From: Cristatella mucedo
Taxonomy: Eukaryota; Bryozoa; Phylactolaemata; Cristatellidae
Assembly: GCA_009760855.2 (NCBI GenBank)
Contig: WPIO01000003.1
Coordinates: 5,202,501-5,266,500, forward strand
Direction of reading: 5' to 3'
DNA: 64,000 nucleotides
Below are positions 22,767 to 64,000 of this stretch, piece by piece. How positions within the stretch are numbered: the stretch's first letter is position 1; each line of letters opens with the position of its first letter. The position numbers and the translations under genes are program-made. The notes beneath the pieces were generated by a model. It had not been told where the DNA came from and searched no databases. It saw nothing but the letters and a program-made list of their open reading frames with translations.

Positions 22767-23816
22767 ACAGGAGGAATGAGATCTCACTTCCGCTGGCGTC
22801 TGAGCGCTTCCGACCGATCGACCTTCAGTGGGAGGGGCTGCAATCAGAATGCAAATGGGGCTGGAGTCTGATAGGAAGGGAGGTAGTTCTCTGGGGTGGG
22901 TGGGAAAGCACCCGATAATGGTCGGTATTTGGAGCGACAAAAGGGAGCAGTAATCGAGAACGGGAGGACGAACAGCGATCGGTAATAAGAGAATGAGATA
23001 GTCCTCGTAGATGATGTGAGGAAAGGACGGAGTCGGCGATTGGTCGGCTTTCGAGGGGCAGATAAGCGCTTTTAGCTTGTCATTCGCTCACTTCGCTCCC
23101 AGCGCAGCGCCACGAATAGCCATCGACAACTGTGCAAGCGCCCGGCAAAAAGACACAACAAAAATGAGTTAGCATTCTTGCGGACTGTCGAATTGGCGAG
23201 TGCTTAGGACGTTTTCCGGCTCCGTATCGTGGCCGGCGCTCATCAGTCGAGAGCGAGGCTTGACGCGGCGCCTATTTCGTAACTTCCCTTCGTCTGCTCG
23301 AGAACGAGTGTCACTGGTCCGTGTGAGACTGGAGCGGGGACGCGGCGGCGGGAGCGTCAGTCGGACGAGCAACCCGCAGACCTGCCCAGTCACCTGACTT
23401 CGCTTCGCTTCGTCGGAGAGGAAGCGAAGTTCGAGAGCTTGGGCGAAGCTCGTTCCCAGCTGAGCTCGCCGGCGGCGATCTCGGAGCCGCTTCGAGCCGG
23501 CCGTTCCATCGGGTCGGTACATCCGGCATGGCTCGGACTGTTTGTGCGATGAAACGCACGGCTACGCTCTGACGTGGGCATGATGACAAGCCGGCTCGAT
23601 CCTGCATTCGGCTTAGGACACTTCCGGCCCGAAGGCCGCTCCTCCAATCCTCCGAGCGCAGTGGCGATCTCGTGCTCTGCCAGCTCGCTGAAGGCGGGGT
23701 TGCAACTTGCTGCGCTCACAACTTCGAAAGCCTCGTACAATTACAATAATTGGCTCCCTTTGGCGTCTGTCTGTACCTCTTAACCGCATTCTTAACGTTC
23801 ACTCTTTTGTCCCCCT

Positions 23817-23822
<6 letters not shown>

Positions 23823-23873
<51 letters not shown>

Positions 23874-23874
23874 C
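23823..23874. repeat. (CT)n microsatellite
   Basis: CT run with a TTTCTG interruption near its end. Confidence 0.95.
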
Positions 23875-26800
23875 TTGGGTGCAACGGATTACCGCAATCC
23901 ACTCACATTATGCAAAAATAGATAAGAAATCAGCTGCGTGAACCTCGAATTTAGAGAGAATATTGTAACACAACCTGGTGCTTTTACACCTGCCGAATCC
24001 CATGCAATCATGCAGTACACAGCAGTGGATTGCGGTATTAGCCCGTGCCACTGCTGTCAGCTGAACCGGATTGTGACTCGTACGGGCGAAAATACGTGCA
24101 CTCTTCACACCGCTCGAAGAATCCATCAAACAGCACGAACCAGTACACCGTCTCTTGCAGACTCAATCTGCGAGCGGCGCCTCTGCCCAGGCTGTCAGTT
24201 TGGCGCTGCAGCCTTGGCAGAAAAGCATCTGGGCCCGGCAGCACTTGGGCCCCACACGAGTCACCTGACCCGCTGCCTTGAATCCTTTGAGTCACGGCTT
24301 AGCCGACGCGGCAGTTTTTTCGCTGTAGCATATTCGAGTTCGCTGCCGCCGCGTAACGTGGTAGTAAGTGCTTCAAAAGCTCTGCAGTACTCCGTCCGCG
24401 TCGCTCGTCCTCTACCGCCGACCTCAAGCGCGTTCCGCAGTGAGCCGGAGGAATGCGAGCTCCCTACGTACGGCCCTCGACGCTAGACGCAGCACTGCGT
24501 TCTCTTCTTCCCTCCGGTACGCCCACGCTCGACCGCTCACACAATGGCCGTCGGGGCGATGCTGAGCAGCCGGACGAGGATGGGTGAGCGAGTACTCAAT
24601 CTCGCCGGCGCCGCATGCCTAACGGTCGCCGACCGGGGATCGCGCTACCGACAGCACGCGCGGCCGCTGAGGACAGAGCATGCTTCCGGACGCGGCACGC
24701 TTAGCACCCCCACCCCACAAGTGCTAGCTAGGACTGGAGTCGTCGTCACGTGACTAGGGTGTGGTAGGGGCGGGAATCTGTACCGGCGTTCGAATCGTGG
24801 ACCTCAGGCGCCCCTAATCGGCGGCCTTCAGGACGGCTACTCTTACGTCTGCCTGTGAGCGCGTCGGCGCTCCTATTCTCGTCAAGTTTAAGCTGCCAGC
24901 ACGAAGTTATGGAACATCGAGCTCTTCCGCATTCGGTGCGACATCGGCTCTCTAGACTTGTTTGTATGAAGACCGGCAAATTCGATAGAGCTGGCTCGAG
25001 TAGTTGATTACAGGCGCTGGGCAGCAATGGCAAACAAGCGACTAAACGCTTAAAACTACTGAAAGCGCGAAAAAACATTTTTTGTTGAATCTTTCATCGC
25101 TCGCTTCAGCGAACCGTAGCTCGCTAAAGCTCCTCTAACGCTTAGCGTTGCGCCGATGGATGCAACGGCGTCGCGAAGCGTCGGCCGCCGTTAGGCTCCG
25201 TCGGTGTGCCGTCAGCCCCTAGCCGCCGAAAGCGGTCCAGCGCATATTGTCGCAGATTACCAAGTCCGACGCCCCAGCTTTGGATCCTGCGGTGCAGTTG
25301 CAAAATTGCCATCAATTGCGGTCGAGTTTTATGCATACGGATAACTAGCTGTCTTTGAGTTAGCCGAGCCGTTCGGCTTACCCACAAAACCGACTCAAGT
25401 ATTGGGCTTCTTTTAAGAAGACTACTGGACTGGCGTCGACGAGGGAATCACTGAACGCTGTCGAAGGACGTTCGCTGCCAGCAGTCTGAGGTGCTCGGGT
25501 CTACAATGGCTGGGCAGTCTCAACCCGCTGCTTCATGGGCTGCTGCGAGCGTCGCGACTGAAACGGCAACTGCGGCATCTGGACGATGGTCAATGACGAT
25601 GAGGCATCTGATGCCGGGATCTGAGGCTGGGTAGGCGCCTCATTCGTTTACCCACTGGAGGCGGTTCTTTTTACGGAGTTCGGACCCAAAAAAACATCAA
25701 AATCGGTCCATAGCAAATGGCCTCAAGTTTCTCCGTATTTAGAAATCTCTAGATGGATGTGTAGTCGCCGCTTCTCGCAAGGAGCCGGAAGCTTGGCTTA
25801 GTTTCGACCACTGGCAGGTCAGTAGCAGAGACGTTCGGAGCCGTAAGAAAGCCACAGCACGTCCGCACGGGTTCAGACTTTTTCCTGTGCACGTACCATG
25901 CTAATTCGCACGTCATCGTCAGCGATTGGGGGCTATTAGCAGACGTCGCTCTTTAACTTTCTCTACTGTCTCCATGTACATCGCCCAGATAGCTCTGCAG
26001 GCTGCCTACACGCTCCTTTACGTCAAGGGACTCACTCAGAGCTGCCTGCTTGATTTACAAACACACCTGCAGACAGCAGCTGAATCAACCGCAAAGTGAA
26101 AAAAATCCCTCAAATGACCACTGCAGTATGTCTAAATTAGGTTTTACAGCACTAGTTAATTAGGTTATTAATTAGAAAATGCGAATCTACTTGCCATGGT
26201 TCTCTGGCAAATAATTCACGAAGGGCTAGCGCCCGAATAACTGCAACGGTTCGAAGCTTCAATCGACGATGGACACGTCAGAAATGCATCTGTTTTGAGA
26301 TGTTTGAATGGATTCGTGCTCTTCTATCGCAGATGTTTGATTTCACTTACCAAAAAAAGTTCTGTATATTTCTAGAAGATATTCTACAGCCCGGTTCATA
26401 ATTTTGGTCGTTAGTTTCCCGAGGCTTTGGATAATTATCGCCGTCTTTTCCAACTCCGCTAAAGTTCTTGAGTAAGTTAGCAATACAGATCTACCTAAGG
26501 CAGCTTACTGTGGCAGTGAGAACTGACAAATTCTGCTTGCCGCTGAGAGCGATCCTGCAGACTCCAGCTTCAACTGGGATCAGAAGGGAACCAAGAAAGC
26601 AAAGTAGACGTCTGCGACCAATAAATTGTCTACCAGAAAGAGTATCTATCTACTGGGAACTAGCTAATGATGCTATTTGATTGCATTGGCTAGCATTGCT
26701 GCATCGGCTTGCATTATTGGTGTTTAACAGCTCCGGTCACTTGAAAGGCCAAAACCTATCTATAATTGGTGGTTAGTATTTGTTGCGGCTTCCAACGGTG

Positions 26801-29743
26801 CTTCATCAGCTGTTCTACTATAACCCATGATCATGGGTGTCAGTCCCGGCAGACCTTGGCTGAACAGCTGTGGGCTCCAAGGGGCTGCCAGATACCTGAA
26901 GATTCTTCAATAGTCACCGATGGCCTCCGCTGGACCCTACATATATTGACACTCAGGGGTAACATAATTCAACTCATAGTCGGAAGACTGTTAAATGCCG
27001 GTGCCCACAAACCCTTACACGAATACTCGGCATCCGAATCAGCACATACAATAAACATTCCCCTCTCAAAATACTAGATATACCTTAACCACCTTGACTG
27101 ACACGGTGGCTAAATTAGCAATTATGCGAGTGCACTGAGAGCATTGCACGTAGCCGTTTAGTAAGTTGCACTAAGCTCATACGGACCTAACGTGCAAGGC
27201 ACACTACAAGAACAGAGTTACCAGCAAAAAAACGAGTGTGGGCTTGCTGATATCCTGGACATGAGCCGTCGTATCGGCTACACGAGTTACACGATATTTG
27301 CGAAGCAGGTCACTACTACGAATCAACTTTGTACTGGTTGTCAAAATAGTTCTTTTGGACGTCTAAAACTAGTAAGAGCTTAAAGATTTAATCTCGAAGA
27401 CCCTTCTTTCCGTCTGTCGGCTTCTGGCTGCCACAATCAACAAAGAGATCGAGGCTGTCAATCCAGCTGCTTCTGGCTTGGCCAGGATTGGATGCAGCAC
27501 CTCCCGGTTAACCCACATCTTATTTATTCCTTATATCGATACATCCAAAGGAACTATTCTACACGGAGGATTGAGCTCGGCGATCGAGCAGGCCTTGGTT
27601 AATTTACAGGCAAACCAGATACATTGTCAAAGAGCACTGCCAGAATCGGGAGGGCCGTCGTGGCAAGGCTACGCCTGGGTTGTCTCTGAAGCAACAGGCT
27701 CCAGTTTCCGAGAGGATATTGATATCACAATGACGATTGATACGCCCTTTTCATCACAGTGCAAAGTCTAATTACTTACGCCAGACAATCGTTTTCTGTT
27801 ACGACGCGGACTGTGGTTGCCTCAGATCCTGGCTAGAGAATCGAATTAAGTAACTGCCTGAATGGGACACAATATGGAGCCCTATGAAGCTCTCCATGCT
27901 TAGGGAGGGGAAATAGAAATAAACAAGACTGAAAAATGAGCATCAGGAAGCCCTATCTTCGGTTCGCCTGCGATTTAATTCCAAGCATGCACCACAAAGT
28001 TCGTAGTTTCTGAAAAATTGATCATTCAAGCTTTTAATTAAAGCAGGCACACCGATTGGAAACGTGCCATCGACTTAACGTCCTTTGCTGGAGAGGCTGC
28101 TTCATTACTAGCAATCATTAAGCAGCTCAGCTGGATTTTTTCACCAGCTCTCTAACTTAGAGCAGAAGCTGGATCAGCCCATGGCATGACATGCAAGAGC
28201 AGTGCTGTCTACTTCGTTTATAGTGCGAGCTCAGTTAGGTTTCGAAGGTCAGCAAGAAGCTGCCTTTGTCAAATTTTATTGTCATGAATTCGAAGATCTA
28301 ATGCCTCGAATTCTGAAGAAGTAAGACGGCTAATTTGACACTTTCCTCATTAAGTGATGAGTCAGAGTGTCTGATCAGTTATAAGCAATAAAAACCAAAT
28401 CGCAAGCTGTACCATCACTCAAAATCAGGTAGCCAGCCATCATGTGAACAACTAAAATAAAGGTATTTCATTCAAGACAAAAAATAATGTAATTTAATGT
28501 ATATCTCCATATGTAAGTCAACGATGCCACAATGACTAATTAGTGTTAGACTGGAGTTTCCTATGGTGAAATCAAAGCTTAAGCGGCTTTCGGTACTCAT
28601 AAGAAGTACGCAACATCAGTTAAGCATAAGCATCTTCAGGAACTCCCATGCCAACTACTGTACGGGAGTAAGCAACAAGTCTTCCTTCGACCACCCCCTG
28701 CCAAGCAGGCTAACGATTAAGACAGCTGTCAGTGACAACTGCTTTGGTCAGGTGCAGCATCCCAATTTCAAGTTGACAGTCGATACAATTTCGTAAAAAA
28801 AGGGCTCCTAATGGTGTGGCATATTCGGGTGTGCAATATACATGCATATGCCTATTAACTAGGATGGTATGGCAAATTCAGGCATGAAAAAAGTGTGCGT
28901 CAAAAGAAATGCAGAGCTCAAAGGAATGCAGCACTAAACGGCCATGTAAAATCAGAAGAAACCGTGACCTACTATGCCATAGCACAGCTCCTTGCCACAC
29001 TGACAGCAAGATCTGGCACACTATGCTGCAAATACAAAATAGACAGAATGCAGCCAATGGGGTGTAGTGCTCCTGGCTTACCGACCCAGTTAGCCTAGAC
29101 AAAGCCTTGATTGCATTCGAAAAAAGGATACCGATGGAGCCTCCAACCCCCCCCCCTCAGGCTTGCAGCTGCAGGTCGTACTGGAGAGGGTCGCTGTGGG
29201 CGTGGCCTGAGGGCAATATCTGTCCTCGGTGAAGACTAATTTGGCTTATGCCAAACCCACCAGCAGTTTCCTTGTAGGGTCTGGCAAAGACGATAAGACC
29301 TACTGCCTTTAGCTATCAGCCAACTCATGCTGGTTGCCATAAAAGAGACAGCTGATGCAGATGAGCACGACACCAAACAGGCAGAGGGTGAGCCACTCGG
29401 TGCAAGCTGCCACGGACGAAACCCTAGCCTGTTATCAGCATTTCAGCTCTGTTTCTCTGAGCAGGCTATAGCCGACACTAACGGTGATTAGTGAAGACAC
29501 ACGGACAGCAAATACATTACGTTGGACCGGCACAAAGCACTGGCAAGTAAGAATGCTGCAATTCAGTAATAGGCCCCAGTCGGCCAAGTGCAAGCCATCT
29601 CGGTACGAATCTCAGCAGGATTTCCTAAGGTCATACATACAGCAGCCGATCCAGCACACACCCACAGTTGATTCACGGTCATTTTCAAACTGCAGCCCTT
29701 GCTAAACGGCTCGGGTGCAGTGCACACAGATCAGGCTTTGGCT

Positions 29744-30178
<435 letters not shown>

Positions 30179-30574
30179 CTACTCAACAAGTTTATCAGTT
30201 TTGGAAAAAACTTGCAGGAATGTGCCGGTGAGTGCTATCGGCCACCTGTCACCAATGCAACCTCCGAAAACTTCAGTAGCCAGAAAATGCTTGGAATTAG
30301 TGTTGCTCTTTTCACATCTGCATATGAAAAACACATCTATATTGCTCAGTTTATCAAGAAATACATTCATCTTACAAGTTTTTGGCACTGTAACCAAGCA
30401 TGAAGGCACTTTCCACTTTTGGCAGAACACAAAGCAGTATGCAGGGGCTAACACGACTTGAGAGACGACTATGCACTAAAGATAGTGAGCCACTGGCACT
30501 AGCAACATTAACTAGCAATGACGAGCACACAGACAATGATGTATATGGTCACACACCTGCGTGCATACACAAAC

Positions 30575-30640
30575 ACACATACATACGCAGATACACAGTA
30601 CGAATCCCACAAGCAAATATACATAACATGTGCACGCGAG

Positions 30641-30675
<35 letters not shown>

Positions 30676-30737
30676 AAACGCAGGCAGGCAGGCAGGCAGG
30701 CATGCACGCCCACGCCCATGCACACATGCAGACACAC
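30575..30737. repeat. (CA)n and GCAG-repeat tract
   Basis: CACACA runs with CGCG interruptions, then six GCAG-type units. It separates the two duplication copies. Confidence 0.85.
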
Positions 30738-31076
30738 AAACAGGAACTTGGGCCTTTCTTATCAACGACGATCACTCCCACTTGCAGCAGCCAGCTGTAA
30801 ACGATTGCTCACACGAGGCGGCAGCAAGCAGTCACCGCCAGCAGCTCCTAAGCAGTCAAAATCAGCCACTATCAAATCCAAACGGCACAAAATAAATACA
30901 GTTCACGAGTAAGCACGGCAGACGCATGTATTACCCACCGAACTAATCCAAACAATATATATAATGTGTAAAAGTAGTAATCATTAGGCACACAACTGCA
31001 GGTATGGCCAAATCAAATAGCAATAGAAATACGGTGCAGGAGTAAGCAGGCACAGCTAGTGGTGGAGTTCTGACCA
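30738..31076 (+). repeat. Direct duplication, right copy (short TA tract)
   Basis: Second copy of the block at 29744-30178. The colinear match covers the CAATGACGATCACTCCC-type start, a CAGCAGCCAGCTGTAAACGA segment and the GTGTAAAAGTAGTAATCATT segment after the TA site. Confidence 0.9.
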
Positions 31077-31362
31077 TTTGACACACATGTACAATACAAA
31101 GCACACAAGCAAACATGCAAATGTCTACACAGTTAAACAACGAAATATAGTACAGTCAGTGACGACAATTCTATGGAGCCATATGAGCTGAGATGCGCTG
31201 ACCTCGAAGGAAACGCAGCTCAGTGCCAGTGCACGGCCTCTCCACAGCTCGATCGCTGTCTGGCTTCTGAGCTGCACCGTAATGACGAGGTGCCTATTAG
31301 TGGTTGGTGTGTCCTGAGATGGTGTCGTTGCAAGCAAGCAGCTAAAAATGCTACAAACTGCC

Positions 31363-60583
<29,221 letters not shown>

Positions 60584-61400
60584 GATAGCACGTACGACGA
60601 AGGCGTAGTGATTACGGAGCGAAATTGGTCAGCCGCAGCTGGAACCACACCTACGGAAGTTTGCCGCATTTCGGCTCTAACGGAATATGTTATCAAATGT
60701 CGTTGTGTGTCTACGTACGGTCTACGATGCGTGTTTCAACAAAAAAGCTTAAACACACTTAAAATTGTAGATTGTGTTTTAAGTATATTTTATCCCATAT
60801 TATCGAATGTGGTGAGATGGTTCTGCAGTCGAACTTCTGCAGTACTCACGTGTGCTATGCACTCGGTTGGCATCTACTGTTGACATATTGCCCATAGATA
60901 TTGAGCATCAAAGTCGGACATCCAACAGCCTCAGCGGTCAGTGTTCGAAAAAAAATCAAGCTGCTGCGAATGCTTCTTCAGTCCCGTCAACCGAAATCGT
61001 TGCTAGAAGCATATCGGGTTACCCAACTCCCACAGAGAGTGAAAAAGTCGTGTACATCGTTGCTAAATGCAGATCGGGCGGAGAGCGCTCGGCACACTTG
61101 TAGCACAGCGCCGGCCTGACTCAGTTTTAGAGTGCGTAAGAACTGCTCAACTGGAAACACATATGTCCTAGAGCCTTGAGCGAGAGGACGTAGTCATCGT
61201 AGTGTAGCGCCTTGCTGGCCTTGGCTTAATTTGAGCTCGAACAAGAACTGATTTGATGGCAAGAACTCCTTTGTCCTGGAGCAGGGCGCCAGAGAGGAGC
61301 GCCAGTGCGATTAGGGAGCAAGAGCTTAAGAGCGAGCCAGGAAGCTCTGAGACCAGCAGTGGTGATTCGGCCTTAAGAATTCGTCTGATATCCGCGGGAG
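60584..61400. other. DESI1: Presumed promoter and 5' UTR region of DESI-PUL
   Basis: Upstream of the minus-strand start codon. No TATA box or other defined element was identified. Short frames on both strands show no domain. Confidence 0.4.
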
Positions 61401-61404
61401 CTGC

Positions 61405-63745
61405 TAATTGATGTTGGCTGGCCTGTCAACCTCGGCCATAACTGTCCAAAAAACCGTCTGGAACCTATTCGCCATTCAAGCTGGACAGGGGTGCCCTTCC
61501 AGTGGCCTAGTGGCGGTATTAATTTCTTACCGTAATGGGCCATGGTGTCGGACCCAATACCACTAAGCTTTTACCCCATTGTCTCAGCTAGGTATTTTAA
61601 GAGTCGAGCGAAGCTAGCTCTTGGTCTTTTGTTCGGCTCCTCTCTTCGGCCTCGCTTTGACGCCGTCGGACTCGTTTCTTAGAAAGCGAGGGAGGAGGTT
61701 GGGCTGTTCGCCAGCGATTGACAGGACAGAAAGAGACAGCACTAGGAGGATTCGGTGGACTTCACCGAATACGGTCGTATCGCGCCCGAGCTAGCATTTC
61801 ATGTTTCTTTTGTGTTTGTGTGTGAGCGCTCTCACGTGGTCTCAGCATAAGGATTTGCCGGTGCGAGCTAGACATAGTTGGTGTGGTTGGTGAGATATTC
61901 CGTTGGAATAGGCTACTTTGTCTATTTGGGCCGTTTCCCCTAGATACGTAGGTAGCCTAAGTGTGGAGATGTGTTTCCTCCGCGAGAGTGCTTAAAGTGT
62001 GTGTGGGGTGTTCCTGCCGTTAAGGTGGAAGCTGAGCCCTAGTTCTCCGGTTCGGGCTCCGTCTATTTGGGTAGTTCACCACTATAGACGTAAGTAGCCT
62101 GAGTGTGGAGACGCGTTTCCTCCGCAAGAGTGCTTGGTGTATTGCACGGGGTATTCCTGCCGAAAATGGAGCCCTAGTTCTCCAGTCAGGGTCTAGGCTC
62201 CGGTTCGGCCTCCTCCTCTCATTCGGGTCGTGCCCCACAATAGACTTAGGTAGTTTAAGTTTGGGGGACGTATTCCCTCCGCAAGAGTGCGTGTGCTGTT
62301 GAGAACGTGTGAGGAGTGTGGAGATAAAATTGAGCTAGACACGCCGAGACTTTTCGCTTGCGAATTGTAGATTGATCAGCCAAGCAGAGAGAGAGAGAGA
62401 GAGAGAGCCAGCCGATGCCCAACACCAATATTTTATTCCAACGCACGGAGCCCAAAGGGTGCACGGCTCCTTTCGGCCTCTTCTCCCAATCGACTGTCGC
62501 CACCACTCATCCTCTGAGTTGGTGGGAGGACAATGCCGGCATGTCCCTAGGCCACAGCCGTCAGACCACAGCTGGGCACCGGCCTGTCCCTAGGCCACAG
62601 CCACCAGCTGTTAGACCCTCGGGTGGTTTAGGGTACTACTGGTACGCCTGCACTGGCAGAGTGCCGGCGAGCCCAGCGATACGAATCATGCAGAGAACCA
62701 CAAACCACAGGAATAAAGCTCTGTAAAATCCCCAATTTGTGTATCGCTTTCCGATATACGCCGCGGACTCACGACTCCCTTTAGTAACGATAAGTAAGTC
62801 AGCACCAGAAACGCTCCTTTCGTGGCGGCCTGCTTATTGCGGGTAGACAACGCACCGAACGGCATCAGGCGGTGGATTACGCCGCTAGGTAAGCGGCAGG
62901 TTAAGCCTACTCCGCCGAGCCTTCGGCGTTACAGTAGTAGGACCATGAGGTGGTTGATATTGGCTGGCCTGTCAACCCTATAGTCCCGGCTAGCAATTTA
63001 AGAATAGGGCAACGCTTGCCCAAGGTGGCTTTCGCCACCAGCCGTCTTATAGTTACTGGACGGTTTCCATGAGAACAAAAGAAGTGGCTGAAGAGCACCT
63101 GAGTTCTCTGCAATGGGACTCGGCGGTCGCTGAGGTGATTGATGTTAGCTGGCTTGTCAACCCTATTGTCCCGGCCAGCAATTTAAGAATAGAGCTACGC
63201 TTGCCTAAGGTCGCTGTCGCCGCCAGCCAACCTAGATTTGTTATATAATATATAACATATAATTATAGTTATATAATTATAGGGCGACGCTCGCTGTGGG
63301 TTTCTTCTTCGTCTTCAGCTCCGCTCCGGTTCGGGCTCCTCGTCCTATTTGGGTCGTTCCCCACAATAGACGTAGGTAGCCTAAGTGCTGGGACGTATTT
63401 CCCCCGAAAGCGCGCTCGTGCTGTTGCGAGCCTGCGAGGAGTGTGGAGGATAAAGCTGAGCTAGATACGTAGCGAAATTGTGTGCTTGCGAGTAAAGATC
63501 AGTAAAATACTTTATTTTTGCGTCTCTCTTTCTAATTCACGCCTCCGACTCATGATTCCTTAGTAGCAATAGGTAGGTCGGTGCCAGAAACACTCGTTTT
63601 GTGGCGGCCTGCTTTTTGGGCGTAGGCGCGCAGTGAACCCATTCGGCAGTAGTTCATGCCGCTCGGTAAGCGGCAGGTCGCACCTACTCCGTCGAGCTTT
63701 CGGCGTTACTGTAGCTTGTTATCGTCACGAGCAGCACAGAACGCT
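61405..63745. repeat. Array of diverged, hairpin-rich repeat modules
   Basis: Three modules recur. R1 (CTATTTGGGTCGTTCCCC, ATAGACGTAGGTAGCC, CCTCCGCAAGAGTGC) is at about 61921-62020, 62047-62160, 62198-62384 and 63319-63510. R2 (CTTTAGTAACGATAAGTAAG, GTGGCGGCCTGCTT, GGTAAGCGGCAGGT) is at 62767-62940 and 63548-63720. R3 (TTGGCTGGCCTGTCAACC, AGCAATTTAAGAATAG) is at 62947-63045 and 63133-63230, with a piece near 61405. R1 then R2 occurs twice in the same order about 1.1 kb apart, like the ends of a short LTR-type element, but no primer site or coding domain was seen. Confidence 0.6.
62386..62408. repeat. (GA)n microsatellite
   Basis: Short GA run inside the left R1-R2 unit, part of a segment (about 62385-62740) missing from the right unit. 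Confidence 0.9.
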
Positions 63746-64000
63746 AGCCGAAGAGCAATACCACCAGTTTATTTCACCTACACACGGAGCGTGGCGAAGC
63801 ACGACTCTCTTCGCCCCTCTTGCCCACCTGTGGTGCCCCGATTTCCTTGTCATTGCAATCACCATTAGCATGTCCCGACTGCCTACCACATTGAGTGTAT
63901 CAGCCCGCTAGTACAATGATCAGAGGCAGTGTCATAAATTAAATGAAACTACAGTTACAAGTGTAGTACTGCTGTGGCTCCGGCGGTGGCAGTTCTAGTG
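63746..64000. other. Unassigned right edge
   Basis: CAGTTTATTTCACC...CACACGGAGCG (63767-63790) resembles AATATTTTATTCC...CGCACGGAGCC at 62427-62450, so the repeat array may continue past the window. Confidence 0.4.

Noticed and set aside
61405-63745. Hammerhead ribozyme in the hairpin-rich repeats
   Set aside because: GAAAC is present in R2 but no CTGATGA core lies at a suitable distance.

Overview
This window is nuclear DNA from an animal with large, repeat-rich introns. The evidence is an intact split gene with GT-AG introns, an intronless beta-octopamine-like receptor gene, LINE, SINE, hAT and Helitron-like repeats, and dense microsatellites. An octopamine-type receptor points to a protostome. 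A spiralian such as a flatworm or mollusc is my best guess, with low confidence, and no marker here settles the phylum.

Layout. 1-2.95 kb: very GC- and CpG-rich leader of a receptor gene, with GCC, CT and TA microsatellites. 2968-4410: single-exon aminergic GPCR on the + strand, most like beta-adrenergic-like octopamine receptors. 4.4-8.1 kb: noncoding, with an L2 tail, a SINE and a canonical TATA box. 8.14-10.2 kb: the youngest L2-type LINE, 5' truncated but with an unbroken reverse transcriptase frame. 10.4-31 kb: mostly unassigned, with a Helitron-like repeat cluster, a decayed L2, SINE fragments and a duplicated block at 29.7-31.1 kb. 31.36-60.58 kb: one minus-strand gene of 11 exons. 61.4-64 kb: GC-richer, hairpin-rich repeated modules.

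The main result is the minus-strand gene. All 11 exons keep phase and join into a 477-residue protein with no internal stop. It has an N-terminal PPPDE (DESI1-type deSUMOylating isopeptidase) domain carrying the His/Cys dyad, a Ser/Gly/Ala linker, and a C-terminal PUL domain, the fold that in PLAA/Ufd3 binds p97/Cdc48. Its introns hold most of the transposable elements in the window.

The repeats form an interacting set. About eighteen L2 pieces share one 3' end. One SINE class carries a tRNA-like head on that same L2-type tail, so it is probably moved by L2. A second SINE class has a different, hairpin-bearing body. Two 183-185 bp hAT MITEs closely match SPIN, a family known for horizontal transfer between vertebrates and some invertebrates, and each sits in an intron of the DESI-PUL gene with 8-bp target duplications. 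Repeat-family names rest on remembered consensus features, not on a search.
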